Shown piece after piece: positions 10,134 to 18,140 of a stretch of DNA of 64,000 nucleotides; the stretch's first letter is position 1, and every line of letters begins with the position of its first letter. Source of the stretch: Pseudonocardia alni (lineage in GTDB: Bacteria > Actinomycetota > Actinomycetes > Mycobacteriales > Pseudonocardiaceae); NCBI RefSeq assembly GCF_002813375.1, contig NZ_PHUJ01000003.1:3038001-3102000 (forward strand). The letters run 5' to 3'. The notes under the pieces are model-generated. The model worked only from the letters and a program-made list of their open reading frames with translations, searched no databases and was not told the origin of the DNA. Position numbers and translations under genes: made by a program.

Positions 10134-11369
10134 GTGACCACCACTGCAGTCACCGCGCCGAGCCGGTTACGGATCGCGCTGATCCTGGGCGCGTTGATCG
10201 CGCTCGGTCCACTGACGATCGACACCTACCTGCCCGCGCTGCCGGACGTCGGGCGCGACCTCGTCGCGTCCGAGCCGGTCGTGCAGCTGACGCTGACCGG
10301 CACACTCGCCGGTCTCGCGCTCGGCCAGCTGGTGATCGGCCCGCTGTCCGACGCCTACGGCCGTCGCAGGCTCCTGCTCGCCGGCACCGCCGTGCACGTG
10401 CTGGCCTCCGCGCTGGTCGCCCTCGCCCCGAGCATCGAGGTGCTGGCGGTGCTGCGGGTGCTGCAGGGTGTCGGCGCCTCGGCGGGCGCGGTGATCGGCC
10501 TCGCCGTGGTGCGCGACCTGTTCACCGGCCGGGCCGCGGCGACCATGCTCTCGCGGCTGATCCTGGTGATGGGCGCCTTCCCGGTGCTCGCCCCGACCCT
10601 CGGCGCCGCCCTGCTCAACTGGGTCTCCTGGCGCGGGGTCTTCCTGTTCCTGGCCGGCTACGGCCTGGTCATGCTGGCCGTGGTCACCTCGGGGCTGCCC
10701 GAGACCCTCCCCGTCTCCCGGCGCCGGTCGGCCCGGTTCGGCCCCACCCTGCGGACCTATGGCGGGCTGCTGCGCGACCGGACCTTCGTCGGGCTGGTGC
10801 TCGTCGCCGGGCTCGCGATGGGCGCGCTGTTCAGCTACGTCTCCGGCGCCGCGTACGTCTACCAGCAGCAGTTCGGGATGGACCAGCAGACGTTCGGCAT
10901 CGCCTTCGGAGCCGGCGCGATCTGGCTGGTCGTCGGCACCCAGCTCAACCCGGTGGTGCTGCGCCGCTTCGAGCCCCGCCAGGTGATGTCGACCGCCGTC
11001 GCCGCCGGGGTGCTCGTCGGGCTCGTGCTGGCCGTGCTCACCGTGACCGGCACCGGCGGCCTGCCCGCCGTGCTCGCCGGGGTGTGGGCACTGCTGCTGG
11101 CCTGTGGCTTCGTCCTTCCGAACGCGCCCGCGCTGGCCCTGGCCCGGCACGGCGAGTCCGCCGGGACGGCGTCGGCACTGCTGGGGTCGCTGCAGTTCGG
11201 GATCGGCGCCGCGACCTCGCCCGTGGTCGGACTGCTCGGCAACGACGCGGCCGCGATGGGCACCGCCATGTTCGGCGCGATCGCGCTCGCCGGGATCGCG
11301 CTGGTCGCCGTCGCACGGCCGTGGACGCTGCCGGACCTGAACGAGGAGCCCGAGCTCGCGGCCGCGTGA
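10134..11369 (+). CDS. Bcr/CflA-type MFS drug exporter
   Basis: 411 residues with 12 predicted membrane spans. Early motifs are typical of the Bcr/CflA drug:H+ antiporters: LGPLTIDTYLPALPD in helix 1 and GPLSDAYGRRR in the loop between helices 2 and 3 (motif A), with RVLQGVGASAG in helix 4. It should export small hydrophobic compounds in exchange for protons. GTG 10134 follows GGGGGGA by seven bases. The leader carries a CRP-like palindrome and a hairpin that overlaps the ribosome site. The substrate cannot be inferred. Confidence 0.88.
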   Translation: MTTTAVTAPSRLRIALILGALIALGPLTIDTYLPALPDVGRDLVASEPVVQLTLTGTLAGLALGQLVIGPLSDAYGRRRLLLAGTAVHVLASALVALAPSIEVLAVLRVLQGVGASAGAVIGLAVVRDLFTGRAAATMLSRLILVMGAFPVLAPTLGAALLNWVSWRGVFLFLAGYGLVMLAVVTSGLPETLPVSRRRSARFGPTLRTYGGLLRDRTFVGLVLVAGLAMGALFSYVSGAAYVYQQQFGMDQQTFGIAFGAGAIWLVVGTQLNPVVLRRFEPRQVMSTAVAAGVLVGLVLAVLTVTGTGGLPAVLAGVWALLLACGFVLPNAPALALARHGESAGTASALLGSLQFGIGAATSPVVGLLGNDAAAMGTAMFGAIALAGIALVAVARPWTLPDLNEEPELAAA

Positions 11370-11379
11370 GGGCTCGCAT

Positions 11380-11410
11380 TTGACCTGAAGTCAGCTTCAC
11401 GTCATAGCGT
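11380..11410 (+). promoter_or_regulatory. MerR-type promoter of the ABC exporter
   Basis: A TTGACC -35 box (11380-11385) and a TAGCGT -10 box (11405-11410) are separated by 19 bases, the stretched spacing recognised by MerR activators. The spacer carries TGAAG-tcag-CTTCA, extended to ACxTGAAG/CTTCAxGT. The start codon at 11419 would leave almost no leader. No merR gene is in the window. Confidence 0.55.
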
Positions 11411-11418
11411 CGGGAACC

Positions 11419-13275
11419 ATGGACGCGAGCACCTGGACGGCCCTGCGCAACGCGAGCACCGAGCCCGGCAGGCGCACCCGCCCGGCCGGGGAGACGGCCC
11501 ACCGGATCCTGGACTTCGCCCGGCCGCACCGGCGGCGGATCGCGGCGTTCCTCGCCGTGAGCACCGTCGCCGCCGTGCTGACGGTGGCGGTGCCGCTGCT
11601 GGCCGGGCGGGCCACCGACGCGGTGACCCGCGGCGAGCGGCTCTCGGTGCTCGCGCTGCTGGCCGGGCTGATGGCGGCCGTCGCGCTGGTCGAGGCGGCG
11701 CTGTCGATGCTGACCCGCTGGTACTCGGCGAACCTCGGCGAGAGCCTGATCCACCAGCTCCGGACCACCGTGTTCGACCACGTGCAGCGGATGCCGGTCG
11801 CGTTCTTCACCCGCACCCGCACCGGCGCCCTGGTGTCGCGGCTGAACTCCGACGTGCTCGGGGCGCAGCGGGCGTTCTCCGACACCCTCGCCGGAGTGGT
11901 GTCCAACGTCGTCGTCCTGGTGCTGACCCTCGCCGCCATGCTGGTGATCTCCTGGCCGGTGACCCTGCTGGTGACGCTGCTGCTGCCGGCGTTCCTGGTC
12001 CCGGCCCGGCTGATGGGGCGGCGGCTCGCCGCACTGGAACGGGCGGCCGCGGACCACAACGCGGCGATGAGCACCCGGATGACCGAACGGTTCTCCGCGC
12101 CCGGCGCCACCCTGATCACGCTGTTCGGTCGCCCGGAGCGCGAGTCCGCGGAGTTCGCCGAGCGGGCCGACCGGGTCCGCGCGATCGGGGTGCGATCGGC
12201 GATGCTGCAGTGGACGTTCGTGACGGCGCTGACGCTCGCGTCGTCGCTGGCCGTCGCCGTCGTCTACGGGGTCGGGGGCGGCTTCGCGCTGGCCGGGGCG
12301 CTGTCGGCGGGGAACGTCGTGGCGCTCGCGCTGCTGCTGACCCGGCTCTACCAGCCGCTGACCGCGCTGGCCGGCGCCCGGATGGAGATCATGACGGTGC
12401 TGGTCAGCTTCGAGCGGGTGCTCGAGGTCCTCGACCTGGAGCCGATGATCACCGACGCCCCGGGGGCGCGCCCGGTGCCCGACGGGCCGGTCGGCGTCGA
12501 GTTCGACCGGGTGTCGTTCGCCTACCCGACCGCCGAGCAGGTGTCGCTGGCGTCGCTGGAGGAGGTGGCGACGCTCGACACCCGCGGCGGGGAGCAGGTG
12601 CTGCACGAGGTGTCGTTCAGCGCCCCGCCCGGCGCCGTGGTGGCGGTCGTCGGGTCGTCGGGGGCCGGGAAGTCCACGGTCGCCCAGCTGCTCGCCCGGC
12701 TCTACGACGTCGGCGACGGCGCGGTCCGGATCGGCGGGGTGGACGTGCGCGAGCTGACGACCGCCTCGGTGCACCGCGCGGTCGGGTTCGTGACCCAGGA
12801 CGGGCACCTGCTGCACGACACGGTGGCGGCGAATCTGCGGATCGGGGCACCGGAGGCCACGGACGCCGAGCTGTGGGCGGCGCTGCGCCGGGCCCGGCTC
12901 GACGGCCTGGTGGCGGCCCTGCCGGACGGGCTCGCGACCGTCGTCGGGGAGCGGGGGTACCGGCTGTCCGGCGGGGAGCGCCAGCGGATGACGATCGCGC
13001 GGGTGCTGCTGGCCCGGCCGCGGATCGTGGTCCTGGACGAGGCCACGGCCAGCCTGGACACCACCTCGGAGGCCGCGGTGCAGGCGGCGCTGGCCGAGGC
13101 GCTGGACGGGCGGACCGCACTCGTCATCGCACACCGGCTGTCCACCGTCCGCCACGCCGACGAGATCCTCGTGCTCGAACAGGGCCGGATCGTCGAGCGC
13201 GGGGACCACACCGGGCTGCTGGCCCGGGGCGGGCGCTACGCCGAGCTGTGGGCCGGGGCGCCGGCCGCGGCCTAG
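11419..13275 (+). CDS. ABC exporter half-transporter (permease fused to ATPase)
   Basis: 618 residues. Six membrane spans occupy ~residues 40-310 and the nucleotide-binding domain ~370-618. The ATPase has Walker A GSSGAGKST (~413), signature LSGGERQRM (~515), Walker B RIVVLDEA (~534) and the H-loop His in VIAHRLST. A single polypeptide of this type works as a homodimer or pairs with a second half-transporter; none is adjacent. The promoter has MerR geometry, so induction by a drug, metal or redox signal is plausible. Its stop overlaps by four bases (CTAG) the stop of the convergent nuclease-family gene. Confidence 0.9.
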   Translation: MDASTWTALRNASTEPGRRTRPAGETAHRILDFARPHRRRIAAFLAVSTVAAVLTVAVPLLAGRATDAVTRGERLSVLALLAGLMAAVALVEAALSMLTRWYSANLGESLIHQLRTTVFDHVQRMPVAFFTRTRTGALVSRLNSDVLGAQRAFSDTLAGVVSNVVVLVLTLAAMLVISWPVTLLVTLLLPAFLVPARLMGRRLAALERAAADHNAAMSTRMTERFSAPGATLITLFGRPERESAEFAERADRVRAIGVRSAMLQWTFVTALTLASSLAVAVVYGVGGGFALAGALSAGNVVALALLLTRLYQPLTALAGARMEIMTVLVSFERVLEVLDLEPMITDAPGARPVPDGPVGVEFDRVSFAYPTAEQVSLASLEEVATLDTRGGEQVLHEVSFSAPPGAVVAVVGSSGAGKSTVAQLLARLYDVGDGAVRIGGVDVRELTTASVHRAVGFVTQDGHLLHDTVAANLRIGAPEATDAELWAALRRARLDGLVAALPDGLATVVGERGYRLSGGERQRMTIARVLLARPRIVVLDEATASLDTTSEAAVQAALAEALDGRTALVIAHRLSTVRHADEILVLEQGRIVERGDHTGLLARGGRYAELWAGAPAAA

Positions 13276-13811
13276 CGGAAGTCCTCCGGCGACACCTCGT
13301 CGATGAACTCGCGGAACTCCTGCATCTGCTGCTCCGGCGGGACGTCCGCCGGGCCGGCGGTGGCCGCGCGGGCCTGCGCGGCGGCGCCGGTGGTGTCGTC
13401 GCCGTCGGGGGGCAGGACGTCGTCGACGGCCTGGCCGACCTCGTCGAGCACGTGCTCGGCCATCCCGATCGGCAACCCCTCCCGGACGGCCAGCGACAAC
13501 GCGTCCGACGGGCGCACGGCCAGCCGGGTGCCGCCGTCGAAGACCAGCTCGGCGGTGTAGACACCGTCGACGAGGTCGGAGATCTCGACCTGCTCCAGGG
13601 TGCGGCCCAGCGCCTCCACGACCGGGAGCAGCACGTCCTGGGTGAGCGGGGTGCCCTCGTCGTCGCGCGGGCCCACGGCGATGACCTCGGCCTGCGGCGG
13701 CCGCAGGAACACCGGCACGCAGCGGTCGCCGTCGGCCTCGCCGAGCAGCAGCACCGGCTGGCGTGACCGGGCATGCACGATCAGGCGAAGGACGTGCATC
13801 CTCCGAGTCAT
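13272..13811 (-). CDS. Bifunctional nuclease family protein (DUF151)
   Basis: 179 residues. The conserved BFN core is visible: QPVLLLGEADGDRCVPVFL, then the helical TPLTQDVLLPVVEALG and RPSDALSLAVREGLPI. Plant relatives have been assigned RNase and DNase activity; bacterial members are uncharacterised. ATG 13811 is preferred because it gives the ~22 residues that precede QPVLLL in mycobacterial homologs, while ATG 13799 has AGG directly against it. The acidic C-terminal tail (PPEQQMQEFREFIDEVSPEDF) is the form common in actinobacteria. Confidence 0.85.
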   Translation of the reverse strand: MTRRMHVLRLIVHARSRQPVLLLGEADGDRCVPVFLRPPQAEVIAVGPRDDEGTPLTQDVLLPVVEALGRTLEQVEISDLVDGVYTAELVFDGGTRLAVRPSDALSLAVREGLPIGMAEHVLDEVGQAVDDVLPPDGDDTTGAAAQARAATAGPADVPPEQQMQEFREFIDEVSPEDFR

Positions 13812-13867
13812 TCGCACAGTGTCCCCCGCGACGGCAGGTGACGGAAGTCTCAGAAAGAGACGCCCCC

Positions 13868-14605
13868 TCAGCCCCGGGCGAGCCAGGGCATCGTCGTCGC
13901 CGCGACGGTCAGGAACTGCACGTTCGCCTCCGGCGGCAGCCCGGCCATGTAGACGACGGCGTCGGCGACGTGCCGGACGTCGAAGGTGGCCTCCGGACGC
14001 ACCGAACCGTCGGCCTGCCTCGCGCCGGTCGCGATGCCCGCGGTCATCTCGGTGGCGGCGTTGCCGATGTCGATCTGACCGCAGGCGATGCCGAACCCGC
14101 GGCCGTCGAGCGAGAGCGACTTGGTCAGCCCGGTGATCGCGTGCTTGGTGGCGGTGTAGGGCGCGCTGCCCGGCCGGGGGACGTGCGCGGAGATCGAGCC
14201 GTTGTTGATGATCCGCCCGCCCTGCGGGTCCTGGTGGCGCATCGCCGCGAACGCGGCGCGGGCGCAGAGGAACGAGCCGGTGAGGTTGACCGCGACGGCC
14301 GCGTCCCAGTCCTCGACGGAGATCTCGTCGACGGTGCCGCCCGCGCCGAACGTGCCGGCGTTGTTGACCAGCAGGTCGACCCGGGCCCAGCGCTCGTGCA
14401 CCGCGGCGAACAGGGCGTCGACCGACCTGGGATCGGTGACGTCGGTGGGGACGGTGAGCGTCCCGTCGCGTCCCGCCGCGGCCCTGGTCAGGGGCTCGCG
14501 CCGGCGCCCGGCCAGTGCGACCCGCCAGCCGGCGTCGAGCAGGCCGCGGGTCACCGCCTCGCCGATGCCCGACCCGGCCCCGGTCACCACCGCCACACCG
14601 CTCAT
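13868..14605 (-). CDS. Short-chain dehydrogenase/reductase
   Basis: 245 residues of classical SDR fold: TGAGSGIG cofactor loop at residue ~8, NNAG at ~86, and a catalytic region with Ser (NGSIS) and YTATK. The C-terminal part ([23 protein letters not shown]) is common in actinobacterial SDRs with unknown substrates. Dinucleotide preference is probably NADP, since basic residues (GRRREP) follow the second strand. It is a single gene, 56 bases from the nuclease-family gene on the same strand; no pathway partner is evident. Confidence 0.85.
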   Translation of the reverse strand: MSGVAVVTGAGSGIGEAVTRGLLDAGWRVALAGRRREPLTRAAAGRDGTLTVPTDVTDPRSVDALFAAVHERWARVDLLVNNAGTFGAGGTVDEISVEDWDAAVAVNLTGSFLCARAAFAAMRHQDPQGGRIINNGSISAHVPRPGSAPYTATKHAITGLTKSLSLDGRGFGIACGQIDIGNAATEMTAGIATGARQADGSVRPEATFDVRHVADAVVYMAGLPPEANVQFLTVAATTMPWLARG

Positions 14606-14712
14606 GGGCCCACCCTGCCACGCGCCGTCCGTGACCCCGGACACAGATCGTCACGCGCCTGGCCCCGTGCGGTGTCGGTATCCCGACAGCGCACACACGG
14701 GAGGAGAGCGAC

Positions 14713-15758
14713 ATGGACGCGACGGTGCTGGTGGTCGGAGCGGGGTACGCGGGGGTCGCGGCGGCGAACCGCATCGCGGCAGGCGGGGCGGCGGTCACGG
14801 TCGTCGACCCGCGGGAGGAGTTCGTCGAGCGGGTGCGGCTGCACCGGCTCGCCGCGGGCACCGGGGCGGCGACGGTCCCGCTGCGCGAGGTCCTGCACCG
14901 GCGGGTCCGCACCCGCGCGGCGCGGGTCACCGGATCGGGGACGGCACGGCGACCCTCGACGACGGCGACGTGCTGCGGTTCGATCGGCTCGTGTACGCGG
15001 TCGGCAGCGGGGCGGGGACGGCCCCGGACGGCGCGCTGCGGGTGGACACCCTGGAGAGCGCCCGCCGGGTGCACGACGCCGCCGCGGCCCTGCCCGACGG
15101 GGCGGTCGTCGCCGCCGTCGGGGCGGGGCTGACCGGGCTGGAGACGGCCACCGAGCTCGCCGCCGCCCGGCCCGGCCTGCGCGTGCGGCTGCTGTCGGCG
15201 GGCCCGGTCGCCGCGGAGCTGCCCGCCCGCAGCCGGGACCGGGTCCGCGCCCGGCTGGCGTCGCTGGGGGTGGAGGTCGGCGAGGGCGTCACGGTGACCG
15301 ACCCGGCGACGCTCGGCGCCGGCCTGGTCGTGTGGACCACGACGCCCGCGGTCCCGGGGCTGGCCCGGGACTCCGGCCTGCCCGTCGACGACGACGGCCG
15401 CCTGCGCACCGACGCCACGCTCACCTGCACCGGCGACGCCCGGATCGTCGGCGCGGGCGACGCCGTCGCCGCCCCACCGGAGGTCGGGCTGGTCCGCGCG
15501 AGCTGCCAGGCCGCCCTCCCGCTCGGGGTCGCCGCGGCGCGCACCGTGCTCGCGGGCCTGCGCGGACGCCCCGCACCGGCGGCCTCGGTGTCCTACGCCG
15601 CGCAGTGCCTGGCGCTCGGGCCGGACGCCGCGCTGATCCAGCTCGTGGACCGCCACGACGTGCCCCGGCCGGTCGCGCTCGGCGGCGGCGCGGCGGCCGT
15701 GGTGAAGGAGCAGGTGTGCCGCTACGCGCTGCGCCGGGCCCGGGGGCGGGTGGCCTGA
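14713..15758 (+). pseudogene. Frameshifted FAD/NAD(P) oxidoreductase upstream of sigJ
   Basis: The first 73 codons read as a flavoprotein N-terminus (VLVVGAGYAGVAAANRIA, the FAD-binding GxGxxG). After 14931 the frame breaks, and the enzyme continues in another frame as RIGDGTATLDDGDVLRFDRL, a second GxGxxG (AVGAGLTGLETA), CTGDARIVGAGDA and the C-terminal interface domain. Adding one C at 14930-14931 (CC to CCC) restores V-T-R-I-G-D. It ends one base before the sigma-factor GTG. ECF41 sigma genes typically sit beside such oxidoreductases. It may be a real pseudogene, a recoded gene or a sequencing error. GGAGGA precedes the start. Confidence 0.8.
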
Positions 15759-15759
15759 G

Positions 15760-16626
15760 GTGGACCCGCTCGCCGAGTTCGACCGCCACCGCGGCCTGCT
15801 GTTCGCCGTCGCCTACGAGATCCTCGGGAGCGTCGCCGATGCCGAGGACGTGCTGCAGGACAGCTGGCTGCGCTGGTCGGCCACGGCGCACGACGAGGTG
15901 GGGAACCCGCGGGCGTACCTGGCGCGGGTGGTGTCGCGGCAGGCGCTGAACCGGCTGCGCACCGTCGCCCGGGCCCGGGAGACCTACCCCGGACCGTGGC
16001 TGCCCGACCCGCTGCCGACCGGCGACGACGGCGCCGCCGACCGCGCCCTGCGCACCGACGACGTGACCGTCGCGATGCTGCTCGTGCTGGAGACCCTCGC
16101 CCCGGAGGAGCGTGCGGTGTTCGTGCTGCGGGAGGCCTTCGGCACCGGCTACGACGAGATCGCCGCCGCGACCGGGCGCCCGGTCGCCACGGTCCGGCAG
16201 ATCGCGTACCGGGCGCGCGAGCACGTGCGGGCCCGCCGGCCGCGCTTCACCGTGCCCCCGGACCGGGCCCGGCGGGTGGCGGAGGCGTTCGTCGGGGCGG
16301 CGCTGGGCGGCGACGTCGCGGCGCTGACCGCGTTGCTGGCCCCCGAGGTCGTCTCGCTCGCCGACGGCGGCGGCGCGGTGTCGGCGGCCCGGCGCCCGAT
16401 CCGCGGGGCGGAGAAGGTCGCCCGGTTCCTCGTCGGGCTGGCGGCGCGGCCGCTGCCGGGCGCGCTGACCGGCGCCGCGGAGTTCAACGGGCTCCCCGCG
16501 GTGGTGGTGCGCGGGCCGGACGGCGTCGACAGCGTCGTGCTCGTCGAGGTGTCCGAGGTGGACGGGGCCGACCTGGTCACCGCGGTCTACGCGGTGCGCA
16601 ACCCGGAGAAGCTCGCCCACCTGTGA
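15760..16626 (+). CDS. sigJ: ECF41-type RNA polymerase sigma factor
   Basis: 288 residues. Sigma region 2 lies in the first ~75 residues (AYEILGSVADAEDVLQDSWLRW) and region 4 around 100-160 (LAPEERAVFVLREAFGTGYDEIA). A fused SnoaL/NTF2-like domain of ~120 residues follows. This C-terminal extension carries DGGG (~200) and NPEKL (~281), the two motifs described for ECF41 sigmas, in which the extension replaces an anti-sigma factor. The family usually activates its neighbouring oxidoreductase, epimerase or carboxymuconolactone decarboxylase gene; here that neighbour is the frameshifted FAD oxidoreductase, one base upstream. Confidence 0.9.
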   Translation: MDPLAEFDRHRGLLFAVAYEILGSVADAEDVLQDSWLRWSATAHDEVGNPRAYLARVVSRQALNRLRTVARARETYPGPWLPDPLPTGDDGAADRALRTDDVTVAMLLVLETLAPEERAVFVLREAFGTGYDEIAAATGRPVATVRQIAYRAREHVRARRPRFTVPPDRARRVAEAFVGAALGGDVAALTALLAPEVVSLADGGGAVSAARRPIRGAEKVARFLVGLAARPLPGALTGAAEFNGLPAVVVRGPDGVDSVVLVEVSEVDGADLVTAVYAVRNPEKLAHL

Positions 16627-16692
16627 GCACCTGGGCCCGGGGCGCAGGCCGACGGCGCCTCGGGCTCTCTCCGGCCGTCTCGCGCGCACGCT

Positions 16693-16775
16693 AGAGAAGC
16701 GCAGACCACCCGAGCGAGCAGGCGCGCGTAGCACCCTCTAGCCCTGTCTCGGGTCGTTCCGAGAGAAGCGCAGAC
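16693..16775 (+). repeat. 14-bp direct repeat AGAGAAGCGCAGAC
   Basis: Two perfect copies at 16693-16706 and 16762-16775, 69 bases apart. The second is followed by a region with GTACA/TGTAC complementary arms. Its role is unknown. Confidence 0.7.
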
Positions 16776-16972
16776 GAGTACATCGATCGTCGATCCGTCT
16801 CTGTACCGCTTTCTCTCACGAACACTAGACACCGTCATACGACAGCATCGACACACGAGCATGCCGTCGCATACCGCCGTCTAGAACGGTCGCGAGAGAT
16901 CCGGATACGGGACGATCGACCTGATGCTCTGCTCCTCTCCCGGTCGCGTCGTCGCAGCGTAGCAGCCCTGTG

Positions 16973-16988
16973 TCGAACGTGTGTGCGA
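16973..16988. promoter_or_regulatory. LexA-like box 1
   Basis: TCGAAC-GTGT-GTGCGA differs by one base from the actinobacterial SOS consensus TCGAAC-N4-GTTCGA. It lies ten bases beyond the AraC stop, an odd location. The same 17-mer GTCGAACGTGTGTGCGA recurs at 19421. Confidence 0.35.
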
Positions 16989-16998
16989 GGGCCCGGAG

Positions 16999-18018
16999 TC
17001 AGCTCCGGAAGGCGGCGAGGGCGTCGGCCGTGCCCGCGAGCCCGTGCCGGCGCACCCGTCCGGCGGGCTCCCCGACGACCCGCGAGAAGGCCCGTGCGAA
17101 CGCCGCCTCGGACCGGTAACCGAACCGGTGGGCCGCCTGCGCCACCGTCCCACTCCCCCCTGACAGGAACTCGGCGGCGGCGTGCATCCGCCACCGGGTC
17201 ACATAGCCCATCGCGGACTCGCCGACGAGTTCGGTGAACCGGGCGGAGAACGCCGACCGCGACATGGCCGCCGTCGCGGCGAGCGCGGCGACGGTCCAGT
17301 CCCGCTCCGGCTCGCGGTGCACCGCGGCGAGCGCGCGGCCGATCCGGTCGTCGGCGAGCGCGCCGAGCCAGCCGGTACGGGTGGCCGCGTCGGCCTGCAG
17401 CCGGCCGCGCACCGCCTGCAGGACCAGCACGTCGGCCAGCCGGGTGATCACCGCGTCGCTGCCGGGGCCGCCGTGCTCGACCTCCTCGGCCAGCAGCCGC
17501 AGCGTGTCCTGCACCCGGTCCCCGATCGGGGACGGCTCGACCCGGACGAGGTCGGGCAGGCTCGCGACGAGGTCGCCCGCGGCGGGGTGGGAGAACCGGA
17601 CCGCGCCGCACACCATCCGGGTCACCGGACCGTCGCCGCCGTGCCGGAGCAGGGCGTAGCGCCCGTCGAGCATCGGGTGCGGGATCGACCGGATGTCCGG
17701 GGCGGACACACCGGGCGCACTGCGCAGCGCGTGCCCGGTCCCCCGCGGCACGACGACGAGCTCGCCGGGGCGCAGCTCGCGGTCGGCTCCGTCCCCGGCC
17801 CCGTCCCGGCCGCCGGCGCCGTCGACGGTGAGCCGGCACCCGCCGGAGGTGACGACGTGGAACCAGAGGCAGCCCGGCGTCGGCGGCAGCGTCATCCCCC
17901 ACGGCTCGCCGAGCTCGGAGCGGCAGTAGAAGACGCCGTCCATCCGCAGCACGTGCAGCGCCTCCCCGAGCGGGTCGGCGGCCGGGAACGGAGGGGCGGT
18001 GGACACGGTGCACAGCAT
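16999..18018 (-). CDS. AraC-family regulator with cupin sensor domain
   Basis: 339 residues from ATG 18018. The N-terminal ~190 residues form a Cupin_6 ligand domain (FHVVTSGGCRLTVDG, LRPGELVVVPRGTGHAL). The C-terminal ~100 residues hold the two AraC helix-turn-helix units (VAALAATAAMSRSAFSARF and VAQAAHRFGYRSEAAFARAF). It is divergent from the NmrA-like reductase and DUF1772 genes. The intervening region contains a long inverted repeat, so it most likely controls that operon and itself. Regulators of this subtype commonly control nearby reductase genes in response to small aldehydes or redox signals; the ligand is unknown. Confidence 0.88.
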   Translation of the reverse strand: MLCTVSTAPPFPAADPLGEALHVLRMDGVFYCRSELGEPWGMTLPPTPGCLWFHVVTSGGCRLTVDGAGGRDGAGDGADRELRPGELVVVPRGTGHALRSAPGVSAPDIRSIPHPMLDGRYALLRHGGDGPVTRMVCGAVRFSHPAAGDLVASLPDLVRVEPSPIGDRVQDTLRLLAEEVEHGGPGSDAVITRLADVLVLQAVRGRLQADAATRTGWLGALADDRIGRALAAVHREPERDWTVAALAATAAMSRSAFSARFTELVGESAMGYVTRWRMHAAAEFLSGGSGTVAQAAHRFGYRSEAAFARAFSRVVGEPAGRVRRHGLAGTADALAAFRS

Positions 18019-18023
18019 GACAG

Positions 18024-18056
18024 TCCGTCCACAGCTCATCCCCACCTGTGGACGGA
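18024..18056. promoter_or_regulatory. Long inverted repeat, probable AraC operator
   Basis: TCCGTCCACAG (18024-18034) and CTGTGGACGGA (18046-18056) are perfect 11-bp arms around an 11-base spacer. An interleaved GCTCATC/GATGAGC pair lies at 18034-18040 and 18055-18061. The element starts six bases upstream of the araC ATG and ~85 bases upstream of the divergent gene. Confidence 0.55.
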
Positions 18057-18140
18057 TGAGCATCAGTTATGGATTCACAGCCATTCTGCGTCCGGCCGAT
18101 GGCGGTGATCGTGGACGGACACCGACGAGAGAGGTTCGAC

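Larger units (their letters stand above)
16627..16998. other. 372-nt convergent gap with repeats, no gene seen
   Basis: This gap between the convergent sigma-factor and AraC genes needs no promoter, yet it is long and compositionally odd. CTAG, rare in this DNA, occurs four times within ~195 bases (near 16691, 16737, 16825, 16881), and a 14-base direct repeat occurs twice. A LexA-like box sits at its right end. No open frame in it has coding character, and no tRNA shape was found. It could hold a small RNA or a degraded insertion. Confidence 0.5.

Noticed and set aside
12210..13766. Long open frame overlapping the ABC ATPase domain and beyond
   Set aside because: It is an out-of-frame reading of GC-rich coding DNA with Arg/Gly/Ala-biased composition and no domains; the ABC and nuclease-family genes explain the region.
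16587..16862. A minus-strand 91-codon frame in the CTAG-rich gap
   Set aside because: Cysteine/arginine-rich without family features and without a ribosome site; the region looks non-coding.
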